From Gammaproteobacteria bacterium (GTDB lineage Bacteria; Pseudomonadota; Gammaproteobacteria; Steroidobacterales; JABDKV01): 60,436 bases of DNA. The stretch lies in assembly GCA_029862165.1 (NCBI GenBank), contig JAOTXU010000019.1:1-60436 (forward strand), written 5' to 3'. This document shows positions 18,801-24,922 of this stretch, piece by piece. A program made the translations under genes and the position numbers. Position 1 is the first letter of the stretch. The number at the start of each line of letters is the position of its first letter. The notes beneath the pieces are model-generated. The model did no database searches. It had not been told where the DNA came from and saw nothing but the letters and a program-made list of their open reading frames with translations.

Positions 18801-21794
18801 GGTATCCTCGATGTGCAGGCCGGAGAAAGTGCCGAGGCCGCCTATGATGATGCGTTGATTGCCAACGGTGATTCAGCGACGGTCACTGACACGACAGCAG
18901 TGAATGGCGGTACGACCGGCAGCATCGTAATGAGCCCCAGCACGCTCGATCCTGGCAATGCGTTAACCATCACCGTCACCGATGCCGACCTGAACACCAA
19001 TCCCGCAGTGGTCGAGACTGTCGACGTTACGGTTACCAACACGACGACCAGTGAAGTCGAAACCGTGACCCTGACCGAGACTGGCGTTAGCACAGGTATC
19101 TTCAGCAACACACTCAATTCGCAATTTGGCATCGCCGGCACGTCCGAAGACGGTGTCCTCGATGTGCAGGCCGGTGAAAGCGCCGAGGCTGCCTATGACG
19201 ATGCGTTGATTGCCAACGGTGATTCAGCGACGGTGACGGACACAACAACTGTCAATGGCGGGACCGCCGGCAGCATCGTACTGAGCCCCAATACCATCGC
19301 CCCGGGCAATACATTGACGATGACTGTCACCGACCCCGATCTGGACACCAATCCCGCTGTAGCCGAGACCGTCGACGTTACGGTTGCCAACACGACCACG
19401 AGCGAAGTTGAAACGGTAACGCTCACCGAGACTGGCGTTAACACAGGCATCTTCAGCAACACCCTCAACACCCAGTTCGGCACTGGTGGCACGGACGAAG
19501 ACGGTGCCCTCGATGTCCAGGCCGGCGAGAGTGTACAGGCGAGTTACGACGACGCGTTGATTGCCAACGGCGACTCGGCCACCGTCACTGACACCACCAG
19601 TGTCAACGGTGGCATTACCGGCATCATCTCGTCCCGCCCGGGCGCAATCGCTGCAGGTGACACATTGTTCATCACGCTCTTCGATGCCGACCTGGATACC
19701 AACCCGGCTGTTGCTGAGACCGTCGATGTGACGGTCGTCAATAGTACGACCAACGAAACCGAAACGGTGACACTGTTCGAGTTCGGTGTGAACTCAAGTG
19801 TGTTCGTGAATACGCTGCCGACCCAGCCAGGTGTTGCGGGACCGGACGAAGATGGCATCCTGGATGTACAGGATGGCGATTTCGCCATAGTCACCTACAA
19901 CGACACCTTCGCTGCAACAGGCGGGCCGAATGTGGCGACAGACGAGACCTTTGTTCTGACGCCCGGCGCGGACACAGATGACGACGGTATCGGGGATGCT
20001 ACCGAGGCGCTGATCACGGGCAATCCGACCGCCGCGCAGGATAATTTATATTTTGTCGATCCCGATCCGTCGATTATTGTGCGTGATGGAACAAGTTGGG
20101 CCACGGCGTACTCGGACATTGAACAACTCGCCGCGGCGCTCGGTGGCAAGATTCCAGGTGGCTCGTCAGCGGCGACACCGGTTTATGTGGCGATCGCCGA
20201 CACGCGCGGCTACGCTGCGACCGTTGCAGATCTCCTGCGCTGGTGGATAAGGCCCGGTAATCCCACCTGCAACAACCTGGTATTCATCGGTTCATTGGCC
20301 AGTGGCCTGGTCGATCCGCATCCACTCGTTGGAATCACCACCGAGTTGAACACGCCCGGGGACCGTGTGCTCGATGCCAACGGTTGTCTTAACCTTCAGC
20401 TTCATTACCTGAGATTTACCCAGAGTGGTGGACCGGCCGTCAGTAAGGGTGGCGCGGTACAGGTAACGAATGGTTACGCTGTTTTTGACACTGTTCGCTT
20501 CGATAATAACGAGGCCAGCGCCGAGGGTGGCGGTTTGCATGTTGCGGGTTCCATCGGACAGAACATCGTCCGATACAGCGTGTTTGAGCACAATAACGTG
20601 ACCGGTCCACTGGATGGCGGCGGCGGGCTGCACCTTGCGAATGACGGCGCGGCGGTTGTCGAAGATTCGAGCTTCGTCTCGAACAGTGCGGATACCGCTT
20701 TTGGTGGCGCCTTGTATGCAAACAAAGATGCCGATCTGACAATTACCCGAAGCCAGTTTTCCGGAAACTATGCCGGGCAGGATGGCGGTGCTCTCTGGAT
20801 TGACAGAAATATCGCTGCACCCCCACTGCTGATCAGTCATTCCCTGTTTAGCGGAAACGAGGCCGCCGTTGGTGGCGGAGCGCTTTATATAGATTGCGGT
20901 GACAAGACGGTGACCGTACGGTCGTTCAACAACCTGTTCACTGCCAATGGTGCTGCTGCGGGCGGTGCTGTCGCAATCCTTGATTGTGACGCTATCGAGT
21001 TTGACAACAACACCATGGTCTTCAATGAGGCAAGCACGTTTAACGGCGGTGGCGCCTTCCATATCGATACGACATCCGGTTCCGCCCCCGCCACTCGTCC
21101 CATGCCGGACATCTACGACAACCTGTTTTTTGGCAACATCGATCAGGGCGGGGTCAATGCCTATTCCATCAACAACCTGCCGGCCTGGGGCCAGGGCGAA
21201 TCCCACGAAAACCTGATGGATGACGCCGGATCAGCGACCGCGAAAGATATTGTAATGATCGATCACACGATGGAGTTCGATGTGGCCTATTACCTCGACC
21301 AGACCACATCGAGTGCGCTCAATCTGAGCCTGACCAACGCCAATGCAGCGTCCAAATTCAGCGCAACGCCAAATCGCACGACTGATCGGCTGGGCGCGGT
21401 CGACGGTGGCAAGGCCGATTCGGCATTCCACTACGAGATGCTTTATCTGGGTGACGTGGTCAGCGTGTCTACGACATCGACATTGCAGGGCAATAACGGT
21501 CCGATTGGACAATCAATACGGGTCGGTTTGTACGATGCAGGTTCGGCGCTGGTCGGCAGCGGTTATCGTGTCGCCTTCGAAGTCGATGCGGCCAGTGCGC
21601 CGGTTATTCTTAAGAATCCCTCTGATGCACAAGATCCACTGGTCCCGGTCTCGCATATTATTGCGACCGACCTGGGTAACGGTGAATACGAACTCGTGGC
21701 CAGTACGAACGGCGTTCCCGGGCCGGATACCGTGACATTACGTGTTTATGTCGATGGGCTTTTTATCGGGACCGTCGTCGTTCCCGTTCTTTAG
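12855..21794 (+). CDS. Giant repeat surface lipoprotein with fifteen 117-residue repeats
   Basis: A 2979-residue predicted surface lipoprotein. The signal is basic then hydrophobic (SAVLLWAALCISC); the Cys is preceded by I-S but has Cys, not Leu, at -3, so lipidation is likely but not certain. Then come two Ig/cadherin-like domains (about 45-240), the module shared with the divergent gene (starts CGIAMKGALRGALIQLFPID, about 245-520), a linking beta domain, and fifteen repeats of about 117 residues (about 615-2370). The repeats have the consensus LSPN, GDTLTITVTDADLDTNP, SEVETVTLTETGVNTGIF, TLNTQFGTAGTDEDGVLDVQ. A short DTDDDGIGD calcium-type motif, a right-handed beta-helix (about 2400-2830; repeated GGGL/GGAL turns) and a C-terminal beta domain (about 2830-2979) follow. 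No Shine-Dalgarno is obvious before the ATG. The repeats form a long stalk presenting the beta-helix; adhesion is an inference. Confidence 0.88.
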   Translation: MTEKTGKGSSFAQSAVLLWAALCISCSGGGSTGQNNPGTANNPPQASNIERQALPNSLLVLRVLDTSFDRDDNSLKILSVTQPAHGEVTIEDNSTPVDFSDDYLLYICDNAFVGVVNFQYTISDDSNGRSTGTVEITIGSQINNPPLAVDDAVVVGVDTPIAIAVLGNDSDPDSDPIHIDSFSVPGAGALAQTDAGTPTDPADDMIVYTPSLGYVGTDSFSYWISDGEHTSQAVVAIVVGNPPPTETVCGIAMKGALRGALIQLFPIDTSGVPTSVLPVAQAVTDNDGTWCADVALPRGDLLVRSLGGEFTDETDTGGAGGVRRTIVLESGAFLETVLPAGETFASLNLFTNAILEQVRNVAGPGSFLGVLTVKRDLYRQAFGWSADLATTTPSDAALLNPADPEASRVYAMSLGGIANVINEVAVRFAEPHMTFEMIRAIVIDLTDCLLDGHHYVGATRTPVMFDLDGSPQLLPDDLNLNLAILRFRNNNLGDFGSTPLAQINGSVCLGDSSDDDDLPPVFVPDPLADFNTPATGPLTNLLAVTPVPLVVDNLDPFPDVVAVAIHTGAGVPVLLSDPNVPPGVYDITWSANDSAAVPNITQRVQRVNITANNDGSIDLSPAEFIPAVGLVITVTDPDLNTDVAAADNASVTVRNVDSLEVETVTLTETGVSTGVFTATLPTAFGTIAGANEDGQIVVEAGNTVEGQYADTHDSSGNPAVRSDTSLILGGATGTFAITPGSIIPGQTLTLTLTDVDLDADTGAADVASIVIHNTATLESETVALTETGISSGVFTGSLVTTFGLAAGLDDNGTLNVKAGDVAEGTYNDALTVNGGTASVVDNSAVTGGASGTILLAPDPIVVGNTLTITVNDSDLDTNPAMAETVNVTVSNTVTSEVETVTLNETGLNTGIFGNTLNTQFGSVAGANNNGMLDVQDNDTVEVAYNDVLTAVGGTATVTDTSPVNGGVGGTIALSPDPIVVGNTLTVTVNDTDLNTNPAVAETVDITVTNTTTSEFETLTLTETGVSTGIFNRTLNTQFGTGGVSEDGVLDVQDNDGVEASYDDGFTTSGGTATVTDTSPVNGGVTGSIVVNPNTINPGNTLTITVTDADLDTNPTAAETVDVTVTNTATSEVETVTLTETGVNTGIFSNTLNTQFGTAGTDEDGVLDVQAGENAQGSYDDALLTNGDSATVTDTTAVNGGTTGSIVLSPNTIIPGDTLTITVTDADLDTNAGFAETVDVTVTNTGTSEVETVTLTETGVNTGIFDNTLNTQFGIAGTDEDGVLDVQAGESAEAVYDDALIANGDSATVTNTTAVNGGTTGSIALSPNAIIPGDTLTITVTDADLDTNPGLAETVEATVTNTDTSEVETVTLTETGVNTGIFSNTLNTQFGIAGTDEDGVLDVQGGESAEAAYDDALIANGDSATVTDTTSVSFGTTGTIVLSPNTILPGDTVTITVTDADLDTNPALAETVDVTVTNTTTSEVETVTLTETGVNTGIFSNTLNTQFGTAGTDEDGILDVQAGESAEAAYDDALIANGDSATVTDTTAVNGGTTGSIVLSPNTVNPGDTLTITVTDDDLDANPAVTETVDVTVTNTATSEVETVTLTETGVNTGIFSNTLNTQFGTAGTDEDGVLDVQAGENAQGSYDDALLTNGDSATVTDTTAVNGGTTGSIVLSPNTIIPGDTLTITVTDADLDTNAGFAETVDVTVTNTGTSEVETVTLTETGVNTGIFDNTLNTQFGIAGTDEDGVLDVQAGESAEAVYDDALIANGDSATVTNTTAVNGGTTGSIALSPNAIIPGDTLTITVTDADLDTNPGLAETVEATVTNTDTSEVETVTLTETGVNTGIFSNTLNTQFGIAGTDEDGVLDVQGGESAEAAYDDALIANGDSATVTDTTSVSFGTTGTIVLSPNTILPGDTVTITVTDADLDTNPALAETVDVTVTNTTTSEVETVTLTETGVNTGIFSNTLNTQFGTAGTDEDGILDVQAGESAEAAYDDALIANGDSATVTDTTAVNGGTTGSIVMSPSTLDPGNALTITVTDADLNTNPAVVETVDVTVTNTTTSEVETVTLTETGVSTGIFSNTLNSQFGIAGTSEDGVLDVQAGESAEAAYDDALIANGDSATVTDTTTVNGGTAGSIVLSPNTIAPGNTLTMTVTDPDLDTNPAVAETVDVTVANTTTSEVETVTLTETGVNTGIFSNTLNTQFGTGGTDEDGALDVQAGESVQASYDDALIANGDSATVTDTTSVNGGITGIISSRPGAIAAGDTLFITLFDADLDTNPAVAETVDVTVVNSTTNETETVTLFEFGVNSSVFVNTLPTQPGVAGPDEDGILDVQDGDFAIVTYNDTFAATGGPNVATDETFVLTPGADTDDDGIGDATEALITGNPTAAQDNLYFVDPDPSIIVRDGTSWATAYSDIEQLAAALGGKIPGGSSAATPVYVAIADTRGYAATVADLLRWWIRPGNPTCNNLVFIGSLASGLVDPHPLVGITTELNTPGDRVLDANGCLNLQLHYLRFTQSGGPAVSKGGAVQVTNGYAVFDTVRFDNNEASAEGGGLHVAGSIGQNIVRYSVFEHNNVTGPLDGGGGLHLANDGAAVVEDSSFVSNSADTAFGGALYANKDADLTITRSQFSGNYAGQDGGALWIDRNIAAPPLLISHSLFSGNEAAVGGGALYIDCGDKTVTVRSFNNLFTANGAAAGGAVAILDCDAIEFDNNTMVFNEASTFNGGGAFHIDTTSGSAPATRPMPDIYDNLFFGNIDQGGVNAYSINNLPAWGQGESHENLMDDAGSATAKDIVMIDHTMEFDVAYYLDQTTSSALNLSLTNANAASKFSATPNRTTDRLGAVDGGKADSAFHYEMLYLGDVVSVSTTSTLQGNNGPIGQSIRVGLYDAGSALVGSGYRVAFEVDAASAPVILKNPSDAQDPLVPVSHIIATDLGNGEYELVASTNGVPGPDTVTLRVYVDGLFIGTVVVPVL
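16212..17482 (+). repeat. Higher-order duplication within repeat array, copy 1
   Basis: This block, covering most of four 351-bp units, reappears at 17616-18886, offset by exactly 1404 bp (4 x 351). The only difference I found is A at 16238 against G at 17642. From 16239 to 17482 (1244 bp) every stretch I compared was identical. Confidence 0.9.
17616..18886 (+). repeat. Higher-order duplication within repeat array, copy 2
   Basis: Second copy of the four-unit block at 16212-17482. Divergence resumes immediately at 18887 (T against C at 17483) and upstream at 17615. The identity includes silent sites, which indicates recent unequal crossover or gene conversion. Confidence 0.9.
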
Positions 21795-21822
21795 TAGCCA
21801 ACGGCAACACGTCATAGACAGA

Positions 21823-22308
21823 CTAATGCTTGAGGATGCGCTCTTTCTGGCGTTTCCAGTCGCGATCTTTTTCCGTGGCCCGCTTGTCGTGTTGCTTCTT
21901 GCCTTTGGCCAAACCGATTTCGAGTTTGGCGCGGCCCTTTTTCCAGTACAGCGATAATGGCACGAGCGTAAATCCGCGGCGTTCCACGGCACCGATCAAC
22001 CGGTCAATCTCGGAACGGTTCAGCAACAGTTTGCGGGTCCGCGTCGGATCTGTCTGAACATGGGTGGAGGCGGTATTGAGCGGCGTGATATGCGCGCCGA
22101 ACAGCCAGATCTCATTGTCCTTTAATAACACGTAGCTCTCGGTGATCTGCGCCTTGCCAGCGCGCAGGCTCTTGACCTCCCAGCCCTCGAGGGCCAGACC
22201 GGCCTCAAGCCGGTCCTCAATGAAGTAGTCAAAGCGCGCCTTCTTGTTGCGCGCGATGGGTGTTCCAGCGGCAGAGTCGCCGGATTTCTTTTTTCGAGGG
22301 CTGGCCAT
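21823..22308 (-). CDS. smpB: SsrA-binding protein SmpB
   Basis: The 161-residue protein binds the tRNA-like domain of tmRNA and carries it to stalled ribosomes. Family signatures are [46 protein letters not shown] and the basic C-terminal tail [15 protein letters not shown]. The ATG at 22308 gives the family's usual length; a GTG-free extension to ATG 22338 would add ten residues ([10 protein letters not shown]). A perfect TATAAT sits at 22323-22318, only about ten bases before the chosen ATG, so this mRNA may be nearly leaderless. It converges with the giant gene (28-bp gap). Its RNA partner ssrA is 16 kb downstream in the same orientation. Confidence 0.95.
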   Translation of the reverse strand: MASPRKKKSGDSAAGTPIARNKKARFDYFIEDRLEAGLALEGWEVKSLRAGKAQITESYVLLKDNEIWLFGAHITPLNTASTHVQTDPTRTRKLLLNRSEIDRLIGAVERRGFTLVPLSLYWKKGRAKLEIGLAKGKKQHDKRATEKDRDWKRQKERILKH

Positions 22309-22348
22309 TGGGTCGCCATTATAGGTGCTTGCGGTCACGGTTTGTGCG

Positions 22349-22367
22349 TTGCGCCCGATTGGCGCAA
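22349..22367. promoter_or_regulatory. Inverted repeat between smpB and the transporter gene
   Basis: TTGCGCC and GGCGCAA form a perfect 7-bp inverted repeat around a 5-nt spacer in the divergent region. It could be an operator or only a small hairpin in the transporter leader. Confidence 0.25.
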
Positions 22368-22398
22368 AATCCGCGGCTACACATCAGTGGGGGATCGC

Positions 22399-23781
22399 AT
22401 GGCCGCCCAGGAAAAACGCAAATCACTTCAGGGACTCTGGTCCTCGCGTCTGGTTTTCATACTTGCGGTATCCGGTTCTGCCGTCGGACTTGGCAATATC
22501 TGGAAGTTTCCCTATATCGCCGGCGATAACGGCGGCGGCGCCTTCGTGCTGGTTTATCTGGTGTGTGTGTTCACCATCGGCTTGCCCATCATGATGTCCG
22601 AAATCCTGATTGGTCGGCGTGGCCGGCGCAATCCAATAATGACGATGAAAATTGTCGGCGAGGAGGAGGCCGGGCAGAGTTGGTGGCAAATCGTCGGTAT
22701 CAGCGGCGTGCTTGCCGGTTTTCTGATCCTGTCCTTTTACAGCGTTGTAGCGGGCTGGGCGCTGGCCTACATATTCAAGAGTGCAACCGGGACATTCCAT
22801 GGCATTGACGGCCCGGGAGTGGAAAAAGTTTTCGGTGACCTCACCGGTAACTGGCAAATACTGATGATGTGGCACACCTTGTTCATGTTAATGACCGTCG
22901 GGGTTGTCGCACGCGGTGTGCAACGTGGCTTGGAACAGGCGGTACGCGTCCTGATGCCTGCACTGGTGGGACTGTTGCTGATCTTGTTTGTCTATGCGAT
23001 CAATCACGGCGCTTTCGTCGAGGCGCTGAATTTCATGTTCAGGGCTGACTTTGACCGATTGACCGCTGACAGCGTATTGGTTGCCCTGGGTCATGCCTTT
23101 TTCACGCTGAGCCTGGGTATGGGGGCGGTGATGGCTTACGGCGCCTACCTGCCCGAAGGCACTTCAATACTCTCAACCTCGATCGCCGTAGTATTTGCCG
23201 ACACCATTATCGCGTTGTTGGCCGGCATGGTGATTTTCCCCATTGTTTTTGCCCACGGTCTCGATGCGGGGCAGGGCCCCGGTCTGATATTCCAAACCCT
23301 GCCGTTGGCTTTCGGGCAGATGACCGGTGGCGTCATTTTCGGCACGATGTTTTTTGTTTTGTTGTCATTCGCTGCATGGACCTCGTCAATCGGCCTGATC
23401 GAACCGGCAGTCGCATGGCTCACGGAGCGGTTTCACATGCAGCGGCCACAAGCGGCGTGGCTGGTCGGAGGCATCACCTGGGTACTGGGCGTGGGCTCGG
23501 TGTTGTCGTTTAATCTCCTGGCCGATTTCAAAATCTGGCGGCCCGGCAAGGATCCGGGCACCATCTTTGATTCACTCGATCATCTTGCGAGCAATCTGAT
23601 GCTGCCGCTTGGTGGTTTGCTGATCGCTGTCTTTGCCGGTTGGGTCATGTGCCAGAACGCTACCTCGGAAGAACTCGATATTGGCGACGGTGGCATCTAC
23701 AAGCTCTGGCGTTTTCTCACGCGAGTCGTTGCGCCCGCAATGGTATTGCTGATTTTCCTGCGTGGCGTAGGCTTGATTTGA
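22399..23781 (+). CDS. Na+-dependent transporter, NSS/SNF family
   Basis: The 460-residue inner-membrane protein belongs to the neurotransmitter:sodium symporter family (LeuT fold), which couples Na+ entry to amino-acid or similar solute uptake. The diagnostic TM1 region is SGSAVGLGNIWKFPYIAGDN, followed by GGGAFVLVYL; about eleven to twelve hydrophobic segments follow. The ATG at 22399 has GGGGGA upstream and starts MAAQEKRKSLQGLWSS; a longer upstream frame lacks transporter-like sequence. Substrate cannot be read from the sequence. It sits between smpB and rnfH, where ratA is often found, and its stop is one base from the rnfH start, so the two are probably co-transcribed. Confidence 0.92.
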   Translation: MAAQEKRKSLQGLWSSRLVFILAVSGSAVGLGNIWKFPYIAGDNGGGAFVLVYLVCVFTIGLPIMMSEILIGRRGRRNPIMTMKIVGEEEAGQSWWQIVGISGVLAGFLILSFYSVVAGWALAYIFKSATGTFHGIDGPGVEKVFGDLTGNWQILMMWHTLFMLMTVGVVARGVQRGLEQAVRVLMPALVGLLLILFVYAINHGAFVEALNFMFRADFDRLTADSVLVALGHAFFTLSLGMGAVMAYGAYLPEGTSILSTSIAVVFADTIIALLAGMVIFPIVFAHGLDAGQGPGLIFQTLPLAFGQMTGGVIFGTMFFVLLSFAAWTSSIGLIEPAVAWLTERFHMQRPQAAWLVGGITWVLGVGSVLSFNLLADFKIWRPGKDPGTIFDSLDHLASNLMLPLGGLLIAVFAGWVMCQNATSEELDIGDGGIYKLWRFLTRVVAPAMVLLIFLRGVGLI

Positions 23782-23782
23782 C

Positions 23783-24118
23783 GTGATTGGTCCAGAGTTA
23801 TCTGACGAAGTCGTACTCGATGTAGAAGTGGCCTACGCGTTACCGGATCGACAATTGATAGTCCCGCTGCAGGTCCCGCAGGGAACTACCGTGTTGGAGG
23901 CAGCGTTGCTGTCGGGTATCGCTGATGAGTTTGAAGGTCTGGATCCACAACAATGCAAGATCGGTGTCTTTGGTCAGGTGGTTAATCCGAATCAGCCGTT
24001 ACGCACAGGCCAGCGTGTTGAAATCTACAGACCACTCAAGGCAGATCCCCGCGAGGCGCGACGCCAGCTCGCCGCTGCAGGCAAAACGATGGGGCGGTCC
24101 CGACAAGACCCTGGATGA
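23783..24118 (+). CDS. rnfH: RnfH family ubiquitin-like protein (RatB)
   Basis: The 111-residue protein shows the beta-grasp fold of RnfH/UPF0125. Key phrases are LDVEVAYALPDRQLIVPLQV, then VLEAALLSGI, KIGVFGQVVNPNQPLRTGQR and VEIYRPLKADPREARRQ. The start is GTG, one base after the transporter stop. RnfH usually pairs with RatA, a START-domain protein; no ratA is present here. The biochemical role of the family is poorly defined. The gene converges on bamE with a 4-bp gap. Confidence 0.9.
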   Translation: MIGPELSDEVVLDVEVAYALPDRQLIVPLQVPQGTTVLEAALLSGIADEFEGLDPQQCKIGVFGQVVNPNQPLRTGQRVEIYRPLKADPREARRQLAAAGKTMGRSRQDPG

Positions 24119-24122
24119 GTTA

Positions 24123-24431
24123 TCAGCTACTCAGGTCATTGACGCGTGAAACGACATCACCGTCAAAATAAACCTCAAAACGGCGTTTGAATTCCGCGCC
24201 GGTCTTGCCATCACGAAAATAGTAAACGTAATCCCAGCGCTCGTTATGGAACGGATCTTCGATCATAGGCGTGCCGAGCAGGAATTGTACTTGCGAGCGG
24301 TTCATACCGGTCTCCACCTTGGCGACATCCTCCGGCGTAATAGGATTGCCCTGAAATACGCTGAGTTTGTAGACGCAGCCGCAGGTGAGAAAAATCAATG
24401 AAAGTAATATTGCCGCTGGAAATCTGGCCAT
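24123..24431 (-). CDS. bamE: Outer-membrane assembly lipoprotein BamE
   Basis: A small lipoprotein (102 residues from ATG 24431; GTG 24440 would add three) of the BAM complex, which inserts beta-barrel proteins into the outer membrane. The SmpA/OmlA core is visible: ITPEDVAKVETGMNRSQVQF, LLGTPMIEDPFHNERWDYVY and FEVYFDG. The lipobox reads L-T-C-G-C, with cysteine where Ala is usual, so two cysteines lie at the processing site. A -10-like TATAGT (24472-24467) lies in the short divergent gap to fur. Confidence 0.93.
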   Translation of the reverse strand: MARFPAAILLSLIFLTCGCVYKLSVFQGNPITPEDVAKVETGMNRSQVQFLLGTPMIEDPFHNERWDYVYYFRDGKTGAEFKRRFEVYFDGDVVSRVNDLSS

Positions 24432-24446
24432 GTTTGTCACTTGTAC

Positions 24447-24464
24447 GCGCTCGCCGCTGAGCGC
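24447..24464. promoter_or_regulatory. Inverted repeat in the bamE-fur divergent region
   Basis: GCGCTC (24447-24452) and GAGCGC (24459-24464) flank a 6-nt centre in the 77-bp gap between the two start codons. It may be a regulator site or a leader hairpin. It does not resemble a Fur box. Confidence 0.25.
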
Positions 24465-24508
24465 AAACTATACCGGATTCCGAAGCCAACTACAGGGTCC
24501 AAGGTTGA

Positions 24509-24922
24509 ATGGTGAAAACAGATCTACGCAAGGCGGGTCTCAAAGTAACTCTGCCGCGACTAAAAATACTGGAGCTGCTGGAACGCAGTGACCGGCACCA
24601 TCTTGGTGCCGAAGACCTCTACAAAGCGTTGCAGGAATCCGGCGAAGATATCGGTCTGGCCACGGTCTACCGGGTACTAACACAGTTTGAGGCAGCCGGT
24701 TTGGTGCATCGTCATCACTTTGAGGGTGGCAACTCAGTGTTCGAAGTGGATCAGGGGGAGCATCACGACCACATTGTCTGTGTCGAGTGTGGACGAGTCG
24801 ATGAGTTTGTGGATGACGTAATTGAAAATCGGCAGGCGGCAATCGCCGAAAAGATGGGGTACGAAATGACCGATCACTCTCTACAAATCTACGGAATCTG
24901 CAAGACTTGTAGAAAACGTTAA
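24509..24922 (+). CDS. fur: Ferric uptake regulator Fur
   Basis: The 137-residue Fe2+-responsive repressor has a winged-helix N-terminus (KAGLKVTLPRLKILELLE, DIGLATVYRVLTQFEAAGLV) and a dimer/metal domain with HHDHIVCVECGRV and the C-terminal CKTC zinc ligands. Length and motifs are typical of true Fur rather than Zur or PerR. It is divergent from bamE, and its last four bases overlap the end of recN on the opposite strand, so the two transcripts converge. Confidence 0.95.
   Translation: MVKTDLRKAGLKVTLPRLKILELLERSDRHHLGAEDLYKALQESGEDIGLATVYRVLTQFEAAGLVHRHHFEGGNSVFEVDQGEHHDHIVCVECGRVDEFVDDVIENRQAAIAEKMGYEMTDHSLQIYGICKTCRKR

Larger units (their letters stand above)
14699..19964 (+). repeat. 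Fifteen tandem 351-bp (117-codon) repeats
   Basis: Fifteen in-frame units of about 351 bp run through the giant gene. Units 1-4 and 15 are diverged; units 5-14 are highly similar. Each unit carries a conserved DADLDTNP phrase and a TETGV(N/S)TGIF phrase. The arrangement matches repeats that build extended beta-sandwich stalks. Confidence 0.92.

Noticed and set aside
14549..19894. Series of minus-strand ORFs of about 99 codons with 351-bp spacing, and one of 373 codons
   Set aside because: They are antisense shadows of the tandem repeats in the giant gene; their similarity simply mirrors the sense repeats.
14699..19964. Possible CRISPR-like periodicity
   Set aside because: The period is 351 bp, entirely in frame with coding sequence, and lacks short repeats with unique spacers.
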